Shown one piece after another: positions 9,950 to 22,115 of a DNA stretch of 64,000 nucleotides (position 1 is the first letter of the stretch; each line of letters begins with the position of its first letter). Source of the stretch: Turritopsis dohrnii (Eukaryota > Cnidaria > Hydrozoa > Anthoathecata > Oceaniidae); the NCBI GenBank assembly GCA_027922465.2, contig BQMF02000176.1, positions 620,001-684,000 of the forward strand, read 5' to 3'. The translations under genes and the position numbers were made by a program. Below the pieces are notes generated by a model that was given only the letters and a program-made list of their open reading frames with translations, was not told the DNA's origin and did no database searches.

Positions 9950-11500
9950 CAAGATAGCACACCTCAACACCCCCTCCATATGTTCATCATTTGCTGGATT
10001 ACAAGTCTTTATTGAAACCTACAATCTTGATATCTCACCTTATCAGAAACATGGCTGAAAAGTGACATCAACGTACTAGAGTACGTTCAACTTCCGAAGT
10101 ACAACTTTGAATTTAGAAATCGCGATGAACGTCGAGGAGGTGATGTCGGACTATATATAAAAGATCATTTAAAATACAAACTTTGTCAGGATTTGAATAA
10201 CATTGATGATACAATCGAACATGTCTGGATTGAAGTGCCCGGCAAAAACAAAAATCATTCCCTTTTACTTGGAACATTTTGTCAATCCAGCTTCATAGGA
10301 CATTCAACATTGTCGCTTCTGTTGAAAATGAAAGACGACATCAATAAAGCAATGAAAAATGGAGAAGTAACCTTATCTATTTTAGCCGATTACAGCAAAG
10401 CATTTGACACCGTCAACCACAATATCCTCCTTGATAAACTACAAGCTTTCAACTTTTCATCAAGCACCATACAGCTTATACATGACTACTTAACTGATCG
10501 CAAGCAATATGTCCAAATCGATGATCAATCTTCAATGAATAATATTTCTTACGGAGTACCCTAGGGCGGCATCCATGGACCTGTTCTATTCAACTTATAT
10601 GTAACAGATATGTCATCTGATCTTACCAACTCTTGCTTTCAATAAGCTGATGACACGAGCATATGTGGGCACGCAAACTCTAATCACTTGTTACCACTAA
10701 AAGCTAAGAGCAAGACCTACAAACACTCTCGAATTGGTCCAAATCAAATAGTCTGGCGTTTAACCAATCAAAAACAAAAACTATGTTGTTCGCTTCACCC
10801 AATATGTTGACAAAACATCACCTCAATGATACCAATAAATACGAGATCAAATTAAATGACATTTAACTCGAACGCATCAACAAGTCAAAAGTACTAGGAG
10901 TGACTTTCAACCAAAAGCTTACATGGGACGACCACATCAACACAACACTCAAATCAGCCTATTCAGCTTTTCGATCCCTCAGCAAAATTAAAAAACTTCC
11001 TCCATTTTACGGAAACAATTAGCTGAAATGCTGATATTATCAAAGATTGTATTTAAGCACTCAGTTACCTCGTAAACAGAATGCAGAAACTCCAAAACTC
11101 ACTGGCTGATTACACCTATAGCAGAAACGGTGGCTTTGCAGAAACGATTAACTTTAAATGGCTAACAATTCGTGAAAGAATTGATTTGGCAACATCTAAG
11201 ATAGCCCACAAGTCCTTTTTACAATTATACCTGGACGGAAAATCTAAAATGTACTTTTATGGATCGACCAAGTTCACTAAGAACACCAATAGAGACAAGA
11301 TACAAAGTCAAACCATGCAACATTACCAACTCATTCCAGTTACTATCGGTCGGACATTCAATGACCTCCCACCTATCAAACAAAGAGCACAAAGAATTCG
11401 TCAATTCTTGCAAGAATTGTGGCAAAAACAAATACTAGGCAGGGATCCCAAGAAAAATCGTGCTTTATCGTGGGCACCCTTTGCAATGTGGTGTACGTAG
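9950..11500 (+). mobile_element. Second LINE, plus strand, degraded and internally deleted
   Basis: The start of an endonuclease domain is readable after frame correction (HFKIAHLN, DI..LSETWL, RRGGDVGLYIKD). A deletion then joins it directly to the reverse transcriptase: motif A LADYSKAFDTVNH, motif B YGVP-GG (stop after P) and motif C ADD, in which the preceding tyrosine codon is TAA. A C-terminal region is open at 11081-11500 (LQKLQNSLADYT..., WLTIRERIDLATSKIAHKSF). The sequence differs from the minus-strand LINE at 7.0-9.5 kb, so this is another family, most like CR1/L2-type elements. Stops and frameshifts rule out activity. Confidence 0.8.
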
Positions 11501-11570
11501 ATCTGGTTAAAATAGTGAAATATATACAGAAAAAAAGTCTTATCACGTATCTTCAAAAGTCTTTACAATG

Positions 11571-11970
11571 TTAAATAAAAGTTACCAATGTAAGGAGTAA
11601 TATAAAATAAGGAAAAATATATACAGATATAACGGAAAAGACCTGACTTTCTTGTAGCTGTAGACAAAATTCTTTGCATTGTTTTTTAAATGCACTGCAC
11701 GGTATATTTTGCAGTTCAATTTTTTGCTTTACCAATGAGTTCCATAGTAGTGGTCCTCGATAGTTAATAGAGTACTGACACATTTTCTTAAGTATCGTTG
11801 GCTTATAAAAAGTGTTTCTCACTGCCTTTGAATTGTATTTGTTTGCAGTTAACCGAAACTGATCTTTAAATATTTCTGGCACATTTGAATGTTTGACTCT
11901 GTGCATAAATAGTAGTGTCTGATAAATATTCAATTGATAGACATTTAATAACTTTATTTCTTTCATGAGC
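11571..11970 (-). mobile_element. 3' fragment of a third LINE
   Basis: The minus-strand frame (131 codons) matches the C-terminal end of a cnidarian-type LINE RT: NVYQLNIYQTLLFMHRVKHS, then YSINYRGPLLWNSL. It lacks everything upstream, as expected of a 5'-truncated insertion, and is convergent with the plus-strand LINE that ends at 11500. Confidence 0.65.
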
Positions 11971-12745
11971 GGCTGGGAAGGATAAGTCTCAAGGCTGCCC
12001 CAAAGTTTAGCCTCGTTTTGGCGCTAAACCCCCGTCCCAGGCACAAAAAATCAAAATTTTTTAAAAATAAAAAAACACCCCCAGGTATTCACCCAAGGAA
12101 CAAGTGTGCAAAATTTCAGCCAAATCCGATCATTTTTCAGACTGCCCACAGTTTTTCGGACAGGCACACAGACTGACAGACACACAGACATTCTCAGATT
12201 CTAGCTCGACTGAAGTTGAGAACAAAGTATTCAGTGAAGGAATGAGTAGGCAAAATTTAAATTTTTTGAAGTCTCGAGGTCCAAGTAATGGCCATATAAA
12301 TTTTAAGTGTTTTGAGCAAGATTTAGAGGGGAGCCATTTTAAACCAGGGCAGTCAGGACTTCCTAGGAAATGTTAACTTTAGGGAGTCATAATTTAATAG
12401 TTTATATTTCCTGGGGAGTTATAATTTACTAGTTTATTTTGATGGGGGAGTGACTATAAGCTTAATTTATTATGACTGGGGAGTAATTATTTAGGGGAGT
12501 TAAAATTTACTGTGACACCGGACAAAATATTGTGGCAGTAAGCATGAAATTCATGCTTAGGGGGAGGGGGTATTTGTCCGGGATTGTAGACATCGGCACA
12601 CAAACTGACAGGCTGTAACGTCTCACTTTGTAATATCATCGCACTTTGTAATTCCTGTTGCACTTTCTTGTTACATTTTGTAATACATTTTGTCGCAATT
12701 TATAATCTAATACCCACTCTAATTTTTAACCGACTCTTGTCTCAC
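11971..12745. repeat. Cluster of degenerate repeats
   Basis: Three kinds of repeat follow each other. At 11990-12210 is a sequence ending in ACAG/ACAC-rich text (CACACAGACTGACAGACACA), resembling the end of an old Helitron-like repeat. At 12370-12520 is a degenerate tandem repeat built on GGGGAGTTATAATTTA. At 12590-12745 are several copies of CACTTTGTAAT. An open frame at 12104-12376 overlaps the first and is not credible as a gene. Confidence 0.4.
12530..12588. mobile_element. Short deleted copy of the CCGGACAAAA MITE family
   Basis: It begins ACCGGACAAAATATTGTGGC and ends TTTGTCCGGGATTGTA, the two termini of a MITE seen complete elsewhere in the window. The middle is reduced to a palindrome (AGCATGAAATTCATGCTT). 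Confidence 0.55.
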
Positions 12746-13632
12746 TTTGTAATTCACATAAAATGGGGTTAGAGCTATGCTGAAAACTTCAAATAGACTA
12801 ATTTATACTTTAAGCAGATTTATATTCGCGTAAACTAATTTTCGCGGGCTCTTAATCATGATGATTCATTGGGATTGTTCACATATGATGTCAACCATTT
12901 CAACCGAAATTTCTTCCCCATTTTGCGTTTTTGTCGGTTAAGGTCTACCAAGTCAGGTCTACCAGGTCAGGTATACCAGACCGCTTAGCAAAAGAGCTCT
13001 TTATCTTGTTATTAATTTTGGACTGGTCTTGATAAAGTACGCTTCGGATCATACTTTGGTAGTGCAGTTGCCCACACTAACTCGACCTATCGCTATCTCG
13101 ACACCCACATAACTGGACATAATTCCTTCGTACCGTCAGATTCGAAGATTTTGAATGGAATTTTCCCCGCTATCTCGATATTTCTAACTCGACAATTGCC
13201 TATCTCGACATAAATATTTCTGTCTTTTGACAAAAAACTCGACATTTCCAAATTTTTAACTTTTGTTTTTTCTTTAATTATTGCTTTTAGATCTCTCGGA
13301 AAGGGTTTACGCGGGATATATATTGAGATAGAACCTAGAAGTAAGTTCTGGTACGACCACGCCTAACTCGACATTTTCCCCATTTTTTAACTAGTTTTCT
13401 CGCCATATGAACTTCTGCTTGGCTAACAACATTGGACATAATCTCTGGAATAGAAACTGGAGATTTATAATAATAATAACAATAATAACGAAATTTATTC
13501 TGAGCATTTCCGTATTTAAAATGGCTCTTCATCTCAAAATGCGAAAGATTTTGTGTTTGTGCATATGACGAAAGTAGAAACATTAACAATATTTTTTATA
13601 TAAATTAGTTAATTTGGAAAACGTTCGGTCCA
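12746..13632. repeat. Intergenic with a CTCGACA-rich repeat
   Basis: From about 13070 to 13375 the motif ACTCGACA/ATCTCGACA recurs at irregular spacing in both halves, suggesting a non-autonomous DNA element, though clean terminal repeats could not be fixed. A short (AAT/AAC) tract lies at 13469-13490. No gene is supported. Confidence 0.35.
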
Positions 13633-13816
13633 CAATCCTGGACATAAATAGTGGCAGTATTGATGTTTTTCATGAAGAATTCAAATACCCCCTCCCCCAG
13701 CGTCAATGTTTTAAATTGTGTCCAGCTAGGGGCCTCAACAAACATTGACAACATTGATGGTGGGGGAAGGGGACCTGTATATCATGCTTAGTGCCACAAT
13801 ATTTTGTCCGGGATTG
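13633..13816. mobile_element. Mariner-like MITE (CAATCCYGGACA family)
   Basis: The element starts CAATCCTGGACATAAATAGT and ends in the inverted terminus TTTGTCCGGGATTG, followed by TA. The interior is G- and C-rich (CCCCCTCCCCC versus GGTGGGGGAAGGGG), forming a second inverted pair. It is closely related to the copy at 35711-35914. Confidence 0.7.
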
Positions 13817-16489
13817 TAGACTTGAGTTTGAACATTTGTATAAACTTCCAAAAACTACATTTGAGGATCACACCAAAAAAACACAACTCATTGAAATAAT
13901 CAGCTGCACGCACTCTATTCGTTAAAACATCGTGTCACCACAAGTCCATATCAAGTTCTAGACATTTTTAGGAAAGTTTGCAATTCATTAGATTCCCATT
14001 TTAACTAGCAGTTTTACTATATGTAGTCTTTGCTCGAGTCATTTTTGACGGCAGATATTTGGAAAACTGTATCTCTTTGTCTTTGCTCTCTTTGGATTAG
14101 ATTCTTCAGGGGTATTTGTCACTGCATTCCTTTTACTTGAATCTTCTGCTTAGTCTGTATTCGAGGGACCTCTTTCGGCATATTTTCTTTTCAGCGTTAT
14201 CTTCTTTCATTTCATGTAAAAGAAATCGAAAATACATCTTAACTTGTCATTTAATCCTTATAACTATATAGTCGTTTCCATTGCCTATATGAAAGATAGG
14301 CATAGATCTGGCATTATTAATTACATGTCAATTGAATTTAAGAGATACCTTCCTTCTTTACAAGAATGAATCGAACAGGTGTTTCGAACTATGGCTTCAA
14401 GCTTTCAAAAAGGGACTGACCAATATCCACTATTAGATCATCTTAAGATACTATCTTAATAGATACTGTCATATAACTATCTATACTACATCCACTGTTC
14501 AGTAAAATTGTGTAGTAATTGCTAATTATGTAACTAACTTAGGTAACGTAGCAATGTAAATTAAACACCATTATAATTGTTGTTTATGCAGATAATATCA
14601 TGCAACTATTGAACAAGGAATCACGACTTCATTGTTATTGGATATCGAAAAAGTCAGCAAAAAGTAATTTTTCGTTAAGTGGATTAAGACGCTTTTTACA
14701 ATTACAAAACTTTTTATTCCGACACTTTCAATACTAAACTCCAGTGATTCAAGACATTGTTCTGAAATACTTAATACCTTGTAATTCTTGAGAGAAGATT
14801 TGATGAATTTCGTTGAAAATGTATAAAAGAAGAAATTTTAGAAAGTGCTGTCTGAACTAGGAGTGATCACTGGAATTGTCAAACTTGTTAATTGTGAGAA
14901 TATGGTATTGATTACGATAACTGTGAATACACTACTTATGTGCCTAATGGATCTTCCGCGTATGAAGTGCATAACCATTATGTTTGGACTAACAGTTTTG
15001 CGTGACTCTTGTTTTTTTGCTTCTTGCTTTTTATCAAAACCCCTTCCAAAGTTAGAAAATACTGTAGCACCAAAATCGATCGAATGTTAACATTTTTGAA
15101 CTGTTCTAATTAGAACAAGATTTGCAAAAAATGCGACTATATATTTCCCCAAAGTCGCGAAAATTTGGTAAATTGTTGGGTGCATTTATGATTTATAACC
15201 ATGAGAAAAATGTATAATTAAATAATTACAATGGCATAAACCTGATACTCAAATGAAAATGTCTGGTGTGCAATTGAATCTAATACCAGAAAAGAACTTA
15301 TTTTGAACATATTACGAAACGATCTTCATGGTCAAATGATTCGGTCTCTTGCAATCTTCGGAGAGGAGTTAAAAAGTGACTTTGAAGTTACTATGGTCAT
15401 AACTAAAAATTATGAGACCTAAATGCAACTAATATTTTCCCTTAAGCAACTAAATGTCATCAATCACATCAATGTGGAAGGCAATTTTGTCATTATAAAT
15501 GCATCTTCATCTTCATCTTTATTTTTGTTGAGAAGTTTTCTATCCTGTATTTCATAAAATCAAAGGAAAAAATGTAATTCAGCATAACACTTGTTTTTTG
15601 TAACTCAGATAAAACTTAGATCATACAATCATATGGGTTCATCATCATGACTGTGTGCATGTTTTCATAAAAATAAATGTTCAGTCTGTATTTTAATAAT
15701 GCATTTTCGCCTTTGCACTGAATTCACAGCTTCGATCCTTTTTCTGTTCCAAGTATTTAATTACCAATCATCGTACATGATTCTTTATCAACAAAAACAA
15801 AACATCAACATCCGTGACATTAATATCATTTCTTTTTTCTGTTTTTCGCACGTTCTTTCTAAATTTTTTTACAAAACCTTTTATTACAAGACTAAAACAA
15901 TTTATTTCCATCATTTAACGTTTTGTCTTTTGAATCGTCTTAAAAACGCTAGCAGAAAGCAAAAATCTCCCACTGCCCAACTACAATGAACAAAAAAGGA
16001 TTGGTTACTACTTTAATGAAGACTAACCTCTATTCTTATCTACTATGCCAAGGCCAGACTTTAATACTGAACTGAACTGTAGCTATAAAAGGAGGAGGAG
16101 AAGGAAAATGCCCGTTTTAACATATGTTTCGCCCTTTGGGGAAATATATAAAAATGATTATGAGCATAAAATTTTGTAAAAATAATGCGATATCAATAAA
16201 GACATCTTTCACATGAGATGTAGAAAAATTGCGACTCTATTAAGTTGTGTGAGCGAAATATCTTTCAAATATATTTCAGGGTGCCATACAAAGCATAAAC
16301 AAATTTTTCCACGGTTCACAAAGTCTTTTAAATATAGGACAACAAACAGATACCAACATGTCTAAATTTTTTTCCATAAGTCATTTTTACATGAATATCT
16401 TTAAATTATGCTATCAATTCGCTATGATGCTCTGTTATAAGGGAAGCATTTCCGTCACATCGTAACATTGTAATGTGCTTACCTTCTAC
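13817..16489. other. Upstream block of the first glycosyltransferase-like gene (duplicated)
   Basis: There is no gene. From about 14270 the sequence aligns by eye, in order, with 37850-39660 upstream of the second gene copy: CGTTTCCATTG..TATATGA, GAGTGATCACTGG, ATAATGTTTGGACTAACA-like text, AAATCGATCGAATG and ACAGATACCAACATGT. The segment at about 15200-16190 has no counterpart there, so insertions or deletions have occurred. Open frames at 14845-15090 and 15699-15989 lack motifs. Confidence 0.6.
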
Positions 16490-16496
16490 TATAAAT
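16490..16496 (+). promoter_or_regulatory. TATA box of glycosyltransferase-like gene 1
   Basis: TATAAAT stands 43 bases upstream of the likely start codon and is followed by a block (AAGGTCTTGAGTAATGATAT) conserved at the second gene copy, where TATAAAT is also kept. Conservation between the duplicates supports a core promoter. A TTTTAG just before the start could instead be a splice acceptor. Confidence 0.5.
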
Positions 16497-16538
16497 GGAA
16501 GGTCTTGAGTAATGATATTCTATTTTAGTGAAACAAAA

Positions 16539-17648
16539 ATGCAAAAAGTGTTGTTAGTGTCTGTAATAACTATAATTATAACTATATTCACAAGCAGCAT
16601 ACAATGGCGTTCAACAACTCAAGTGACAGAAATCAAGCAGAAAACTACATTATTAGGAAAACCATTTGTCATTCATCTTCCAGGAGTTGACAGAACTCCT
16701 GTTACAACTCTTAAAACAGGTTTAAATCAAGCAGTAGTTGCGCAGAAATCCTCAAATATCACCAACACTATTGATCACAAAGAACGATCCAAATTCGTCA
16801 TTCATCTTCCTGGATTTAACATAACCCCCGTTGCTACCCTTACAACTGGTCTCAATCAAGCAGTAGTTGCCAAAAAATGCCCAAACATTGCCAAATCCAC
16901 TGAAAACAAATTTATAGTTATCATAAATGTAGTATATCTTAAGAATGAAAAGTATGCTAAAAACCTCAGACCATATGATCCTATATTAATTGAACTTCGA
17001 TGGTTAGAAATAATAAGCACTCTACAAGCAAATCTGAATCACCCATTGATTAAAAACATCGTCACGTTTATTGAACACCAGGAAGCAGAAGATTTACTAC
17101 GTAGCTACGATTTTACAAATAGCGACAAATTGATTATACACAACATCGGAAAAGAAGTTGAAATACCACATTTGTTTGACTACGGCACGAGATGCTTTCA
17201 AAATGAAGTTATTGCCATCACAAATTTTGATATCAAGTTTACCAGTGGCTGGGAAAAGTTGAATTTCCAACATTTAGAAAGGAATATGTTGATGTATAGT
17301 TTAACAAGACATTCTTCTGAATCGAAATGTTCCGGAACACTTAACAACGGTGTTTGCGATGATGGTCATGAATATTTCGGTTCCCATGATACGTATGTGT
17401 TTCAAGTTAAAAACCACTTACCGTGTAGCAAGTTTCGGGAATTGCAAAAAACATCGTACGCGTCTTATGGAATAGAAAACGTATTGTTGTGGACCTTTAA
17501 GAAGAAATTGGGTTTTCGAGTTACAAATCCTTGTAGGGTTTTGCATACTCGTCACGAACATTGTGTTGACATCAGAAACAGCGAGATGAGAAAAAGAATT
17601 AATGGTAAACATAGTGAGACAGCGCCATTCACAAACAGTTTGCTATAA
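16539..17648 (+). CDS. Type II membrane protein, glycosyltransferase-like (copy 1)
   Basis: The protein has 369 residues if it starts at ATG 16539, the start shared with the paralogue; an upstream in-frame ATG at 16512 lacks support there. Residues 1-24 form a signal anchor (MQKVLLVSVITIIITIFTSS), suggesting a Golgi or ER lumenal enzyme. A stem follows, with two tandem copies of about 38 residues (FVIHLPG...TGLNQAVVA). The lumenal domain shows a pattern I associate with GT-A-like sugar transferases: VIINVVYLKNEKYA, then ITNFDIKF as a possible DxD-like site, FGSHDTYVF, YGIENVLLW and VTNPC...HEHC. The coding region has no intron. The substrate is unknown, and the family assignment is an inference from the motif layout, not from a known close match. 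Confidence 0.6.
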   Translation: MQKVLLVSVITIIITIFTSSIQWRSTTQVTEIKQKTTLLGKPFVIHLPGVDRTPVTTLKTGLNQAVVAQKSSNITNTIDHKERSKFVIHLPGFNITPVATLTTGLNQAVVAKKCPNIAKSTENKFIVIINVVYLKNEKYAKNLRPYDPILIELRWLEIISTLQANLNHPLIKNIVTFIEHQEAEDLLRSYDFTNSDKLIIHNIGKEVEIPHLFDYGTRCFQNEVIAITNFDIKFTSGWEKLNFQHLERNMLMYSLTRHSSESKCSGTLNNGVCDDGHEYFGSHDTYVFQVKNHLPCSKFRELQKTSYASYGIENVLLWTFKKKLGFRVTNPCRVLHTRHEHCVDIRNSEMRKRINGKHSETAPFTNSLL

Positions 17649-18879
17649 ACTTGTTTCATAGCATTCACTATAAACATTGGGATAATAATAATCATTCCTC
17701 TAGAAATTGTGATAATTAGACTCCTAAAGATACATGACTATGGCATGTACAGAGGGCAAACTCTCATGCTAAGGTTTCTCAAATTACTTTGGAATTCCTC
17801 TCATATATTGTTGTATGAGATGAAGGTTTCTTTTTGATAGAGATTACATATATGTAACGCTCTAGGGGATTCTGATAACAAACCGTGAAACGTTATGTAC
17901 TTATGTAAAGGTAATCTTTTGTCATTAACGTTGATTTAACGATTTTTATTGTTATTTCTTTTGTTATTTTTAACCTTATATGGTTTGTTATCGTAACCTG
18001 TAATGAAGAATGCTTTTTGAGTTTTTGCTGTTGCATATTAATATAATTTTTGCCATGAATACTTTTTTCACTTTTCATCATTTCACCATAATTGATTTTT
18101 GTAGCTTCTTTTATGTTGCATTACGTAATTTTATATAGTTATATATTTTAGAAGATCATCAATTTTTTCTCAGTCCAAGCATTTTCTCTGGTGTATTTCA
18201 CCATCTGTAGTTAATCCTCACTTCGTAAGAGCATGTTACTTTAACTTTATTTTAAGTCAAAATTTGCGACTCTTTTGCTATGCATTTATAACTTATTTAT
18301 AAATTTATTTATGTCGGAGACGATAATTTATCATTTATCACTTATCATTTATTATTTCGGCTTCTGCTTCGGTCTTTCCTCTGATTTTTGATAGAGTATT
18401 CGATGCACATGCAAGGTTGTTCACGCGAGCTGAGATTAAACCTTCTGTTTGGATAATTTGCCAAAAAATTGTAAGATAAATACTCTGAGAATTATATCAA
18501 TTAACTGTGTAAGCTGCGTTTTTGTTATCTAAAGATAATTGCCAACTGAATTCAAAGGAATTGTGAAATAATTTTTATATCCTTTTAAGACGTCAATAGC
18601 ACTTTTTGAAGTTACACGATTTAACGTATTGTAGCGTCTACATATTATAAGGAATTGTTAATAGAAAGTGGAAGTGGAAATGTAAAATTAAACCTCCCAA
18701 AAATGTTCAAAAAATATTAAAAAACTAAAATTTTGTTGACAAAATTTATAAAGGGCCCTTCTTGCATTAAATTTGGATTGACAACTATATTGAGCTTCGA
18801 AAGTATTTTGAAATTTGAGACCGAACATTATCGAAACTAGTAACCCGGGTAAAAATGTTTACCGAGTTTAACTTCGAAA
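17649..18879. other. Downstream flank, partly duplicated
   Basis: There is no gene. Segments near 17790-17860 and 18165-18350 align by eye with 41210-41285 and 41770-41950 downstream of the second copy, extending the duplicated block to about 4 kb. The segment near 18770-18840 resembles 54770-54840. Confidence 0.5.
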
Positions 18880-19215
18880 AAGATGTGTCAAATTCACCTT
18901 TCCCGTGTGCAAAACCCGTGAAGAAAATTTCAATTTGGGAATTGGAAATGGAAAATGTACCCATGTTTTAGTGCTCGAAAAACTGAAAAAAAGTGTATGG
19001 GATCGTATCGCTACGATCAACTGTTAGAGACATATCGCTGATCAAAGATTTTCATGACGTCATAGCCGCACCAGCCAAACATATTTTGGCCCAAAACTTT
19101 CGTCACCTCAACGCCTGTATTGCGGACTCCAAAAGACATCAGTTATCTCCATTGGTTCTTGAGATATTTCCCCAAAAACGTCGCGTTCGATATATTGTGT
19201 TTTTACAAGAAACTT
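18880..19215 (-). mobile_element. Helitron fragment (beta subfamily), ends missing
   Basis: Reading on the + strand it shares GTGCTCGAAAAACTG, GTATGGGATCG, CTACGATCAAC and ATGACGTCATAG with the Helitrons at 23.9-25.0 kb. It has neither terminal hairpin nor TC end, so it is an old internal fragment. The overlapping 75-codon frame is not a gene. Confidence 0.6.
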
Positions 19216-20165
19216 TTTAAGCAAACCAAGAAGCAGCTGGCCTATTGAAATTTGTTATGTTGCAATATTTTTATAGTACACGCATGCCGACATAAATATC
19301 GCCTCTGTTTATACATCTTTTTTTATCTGCCTTATCCGAGGAATGGACATCTGAATCCAAACTAGAAGTTGGAAGTCATGGCGATAGACGCTTGTGCTCA
19401 ATTATTCTCCGGCAGCATTCGAACGCGTTTGTGAACATTGTGATATAAGTAATGACAGTTATGATTTGCTATTTGAAATTCTCAATTACTAACAAAGTAG
19501 GAATGTATCTGAGAAAAAAGAAAGCTTTATCATTCTATTTCCATTCAAAAAGCCTATTTTCAATGTGGTTCTTATAAGAATCTGTTCCTTACGAAACTCA
19601 AAAGTGTTAACAATAAACTTTTTATATAACCTGATCGTAATCGTAGGTAATATAAGACACACACTTGACGCACGAATGTTCCAGTTGCAATGTTTCAGGG
19701 TGTAAATGAACAATGATATCAATGACATGAAAACGTAAGTTCTTGTTTTTTATGTTACTTACGTTGAACAAAGCTGATAGAATAAGTTTGCTTAACAGTA
19801 AAGTGTTCATTATTATTAGATTTCTGCAAAAGCAAGAAATTTATTACAACCGGCTTTGTTTTTCCTTTTTTATTTTCTTACGGTCGAAACCTAGCGGTTT
19901 TTTGAAATCTCGTGCGTGCATTTACATGGAACCAAAGCACCGTACATTGCATGTCAGCGAAACATCTACAAAAGTTTCTTCGATCAATATTAAATATATT
20001 TCAAGACATATAAAAGATATTTTAAGGTAAAAAAATAAAATTTATAGAAGAAACTAATAATTATCTTGGACTGTGAAAAAAGATTTTCAATCTAAAAAAA
20101 GTTCTCAACATTTTGTAAACAGAAGAGTCAAAAAAGCTATATATATTTACATCTATACTTATGGG
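19216..20165. other. Intergenic, no gene recognised
   Basis: The sequence is AT-rich. Only short frames without motifs occur on either strand (the longest is 95 codons, at 19743-20030). Confidence 0.35.
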
Positions 20166-20169
20166 TATG

Positions 20170-20250
20170 GCTTTCCTGGCACAGTTGGTTAGCACAGTCT
20201 ACTGTTAACAGAAAGGTCGGTGATTTGACTCCACCTAGATCTTCAGAAGT
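20170..20250 (+). repeat. Degenerate tRNA-Asn-like SINE head
   Basis: TGGCACAGTTGGTTAGCACA, a CTGTTAAC anticodon-loop region (GTT) and GGTCGGTGATTTGACTCC resemble the D, anticodon and T arms of tRNA-Asn, but the acceptor stem does not pair. It is followed by TAGATCTTC, as in the next SINE copy. Confidence 0.5.
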
Positions 20251-20394
20251 ATTTTGCGAATTTTAAAGTCATGAAATATTTCGATTTTGGGTTCTGCGAA
20301 AGCAAGAAATACAATTACGGCTTATTGGTTTTTCTCCTCCGTTTTTTCTTACTGCTTAAAAGTACGGGTTTTTACATTACAGATACACATGTAG

Positions 20395-20590
20395 TTCTGT
20401 GTTGCAGTTGGTTAGTTCACTCGGCTGCTAACCGAAAGGTCGGTGGTTCAAGCCCATTTAGATCTTGCTAGATTTTCTGTCGAATTTAATAAATGTCATA
20501 ACATTTTTCATTTTTCATGCTTGCTTCAACAGATTTTGCAGAAATCTTTCTGTCCGTAAGGGCATCATGTTATCTTTTGTCATTGATTTA
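20395..20590 (+). repeat. tRNA-Asn-derived SINE
   Basis: A tRNA-Asn-like head (GTTGCAGTTGGTTAGTTCAC, GGTCGGTGGTTCAAGCCC) is joined to a body that recurs elsewhere: TCGAATTTAATAAATGTCAT, GATTTTGCAGAAATCTTT and GTAAGGGCATCATGTT. The loop reads CTGCTAA rather than CTGTTAA and there is no acceptor stem, so this is a retroposon, not a tRNA gene. Related copies lie at 42010-42265 (minus) and 49022-49106 (minus, body only). Confidence 0.65.
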
Positions 20591-20843
20591 TTTCACATTT
20601 ATGCAAAACAATATTAGGCCTTTCTGGTCATTTTTTATTTGTTTGAATTACTTTCCAAAGCCATTTCCATTATATTCTACAGGCGTTCAGCTTTCCAACG
20701 AGGGGTCAAACAAGTTTCTAGCCTTCCTAGAACTGGTGTTTTTGTATGCCTAATTTAAGGTAATTTTGGTCATAAAGTTGAATGTCAATAGCTACGACTT
20801 TTGGCACAAGGACGAGGGTCATGTCACATAAAACTTGCAATAA
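20591..20843. other. Intergenic
   Basis: A motif-less 78-codon frame (20517-20753) overlaps the SINE body. Nothing else is seen before the integrase-like pseudogene. Confidence 0.3.
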
Positions 20844-21991
20844 CGCAAGGGATTTGATGCTAAATTATTTGAATTATTAGAAATCACTGAGTTTTTAAAA
20901 GTACATCATGGATGTGCGATGAGCTTATCTACACTGAAAAGACACTATAGAAAGGAAGGATTGCTAAAACGCTCAACAGTTAATCAACGCAGCTCAGAAG
21001 AAGAGATTACAAATGCGGTTAGAAATGAGCTCACTAATAGTGGCCGTTTGTTTGAATATCGCAAAATGCACAAATCTTTACTAACACAAGGACTGATTTG
21101 TAGACGTGAGGATGTTCGCAGAATTTTAAAGGCTTTAGATCCTGAAGGGGTAGAGGATCGCAGAAAAAGAAGGCTTCACCGACGAATGTACTTTGCAGAT
21201 GGCCCAAATTTCGTTTGGCATATAGATGGGCACGATAAGCTGAAACCATTTGGATTTAGCATCCATGGTTGCATTGACGGATTTTCTAGGAAACTAATAT
21301 GGCTAAAGGTCTCGTCAACCAACAAGGCTCCAGAAGTTGTAGCTAGTTATTATTTAAAAGCTGCATCCCAGTTAGGTGGAATACCTGTCCTTATCAAGGC
21401 TGACGATGGTACTGAGCATTCACTTATCGAGCCTATTCATGTTTATTTACGTTCAATTTCTCAAGATGACAACACAACTATTACAAGCTCTTTCAGTATT
21501 ACCATATCACCACAAAATCATCGCATCGAATCGTACTAGGACTTACTTCAACGCGATAGGATAGGTTGGTGGAGGAGATTTTTACAAGATGCAACTGATT
21601 TAAATCTTCTAAATACTTCAGACCCTGTCTACTTAGATTGTGTACGGTATTGCTTTATGCCTTTAATACGCAAGGATCTGCAATCCCTTTTCAATGATTG
21701 GAATTCTCACATTATCTCAAGAAGTCGCAATAGAGGACCAAGTGGCCGCCCTAATACCATGTTTTTCTTCCACATCTATATGAAAGAAAAGACCATATGC
21801 AACAAGTGAATGAAGATGAGTTTGAGGAATTCCGGAGAATTGCTGAACATAATACGCGAGACTTCTCCACGGAATTTGAAGAGTTTGTTAAACATTTGAT
21901 GGAACAAGATCACTTGGATGAGCATACAATACCAGAGGAAGCTCTTAATATTTATATATATCTTCTCGAAAAGATTGCGGATTTTTCATAA
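20844..21991 (+). pseudogene. Integrase-like (DDE/RNase H fold) protein, broken
   Basis: The reading frame is open from 20844, upstream of the first ATG at 20919. It holds a helix-turn-helix-like N-terminus (ISMSLSTLKRHY-type block) and then an integrase core: FVWHIDGHDKLKPFGFSIHG with the first catalytic Asp, CIDGFSRKLIWL, then IKADDGTEHS with the second Asp, and QNHRIESY for the Glu-bearing helix. Many metazoan genomes carry multiple such genes of uncertain role, some probably transposon-derived. The next codon is TAG (21536-21538) where the family has Trp; the same frame then continues (RIGWWRRFL, CVRYCFMPL, NRGPSGRPNT). A one-base loss near 21770 shifts it into the frame that ends at 21991 with an acidic tail. 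Two defects make this copy non-functional. Confidence 0.75.
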
Positions 21992-22115
21992 ATCACTCTC
22001 ACGTCTCATTATTTTTCCCTGTATGTGTAACTTTTTGTCAAAATCACTTTTCAAATAGACTTTTATATGTAGACTAATGTAGCGCAACACCTTTCCTATG
22101 CACGTATATATAATA

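Noticed and set aside
20395..20470. tRNA gene (Asn or Ser-like anticodon)
   Set aside because: No acceptor-stem pairing, altered anticodon loop, and a shared SINE body directly downstream. The same holds for 42190-42265 and 29994-30066.
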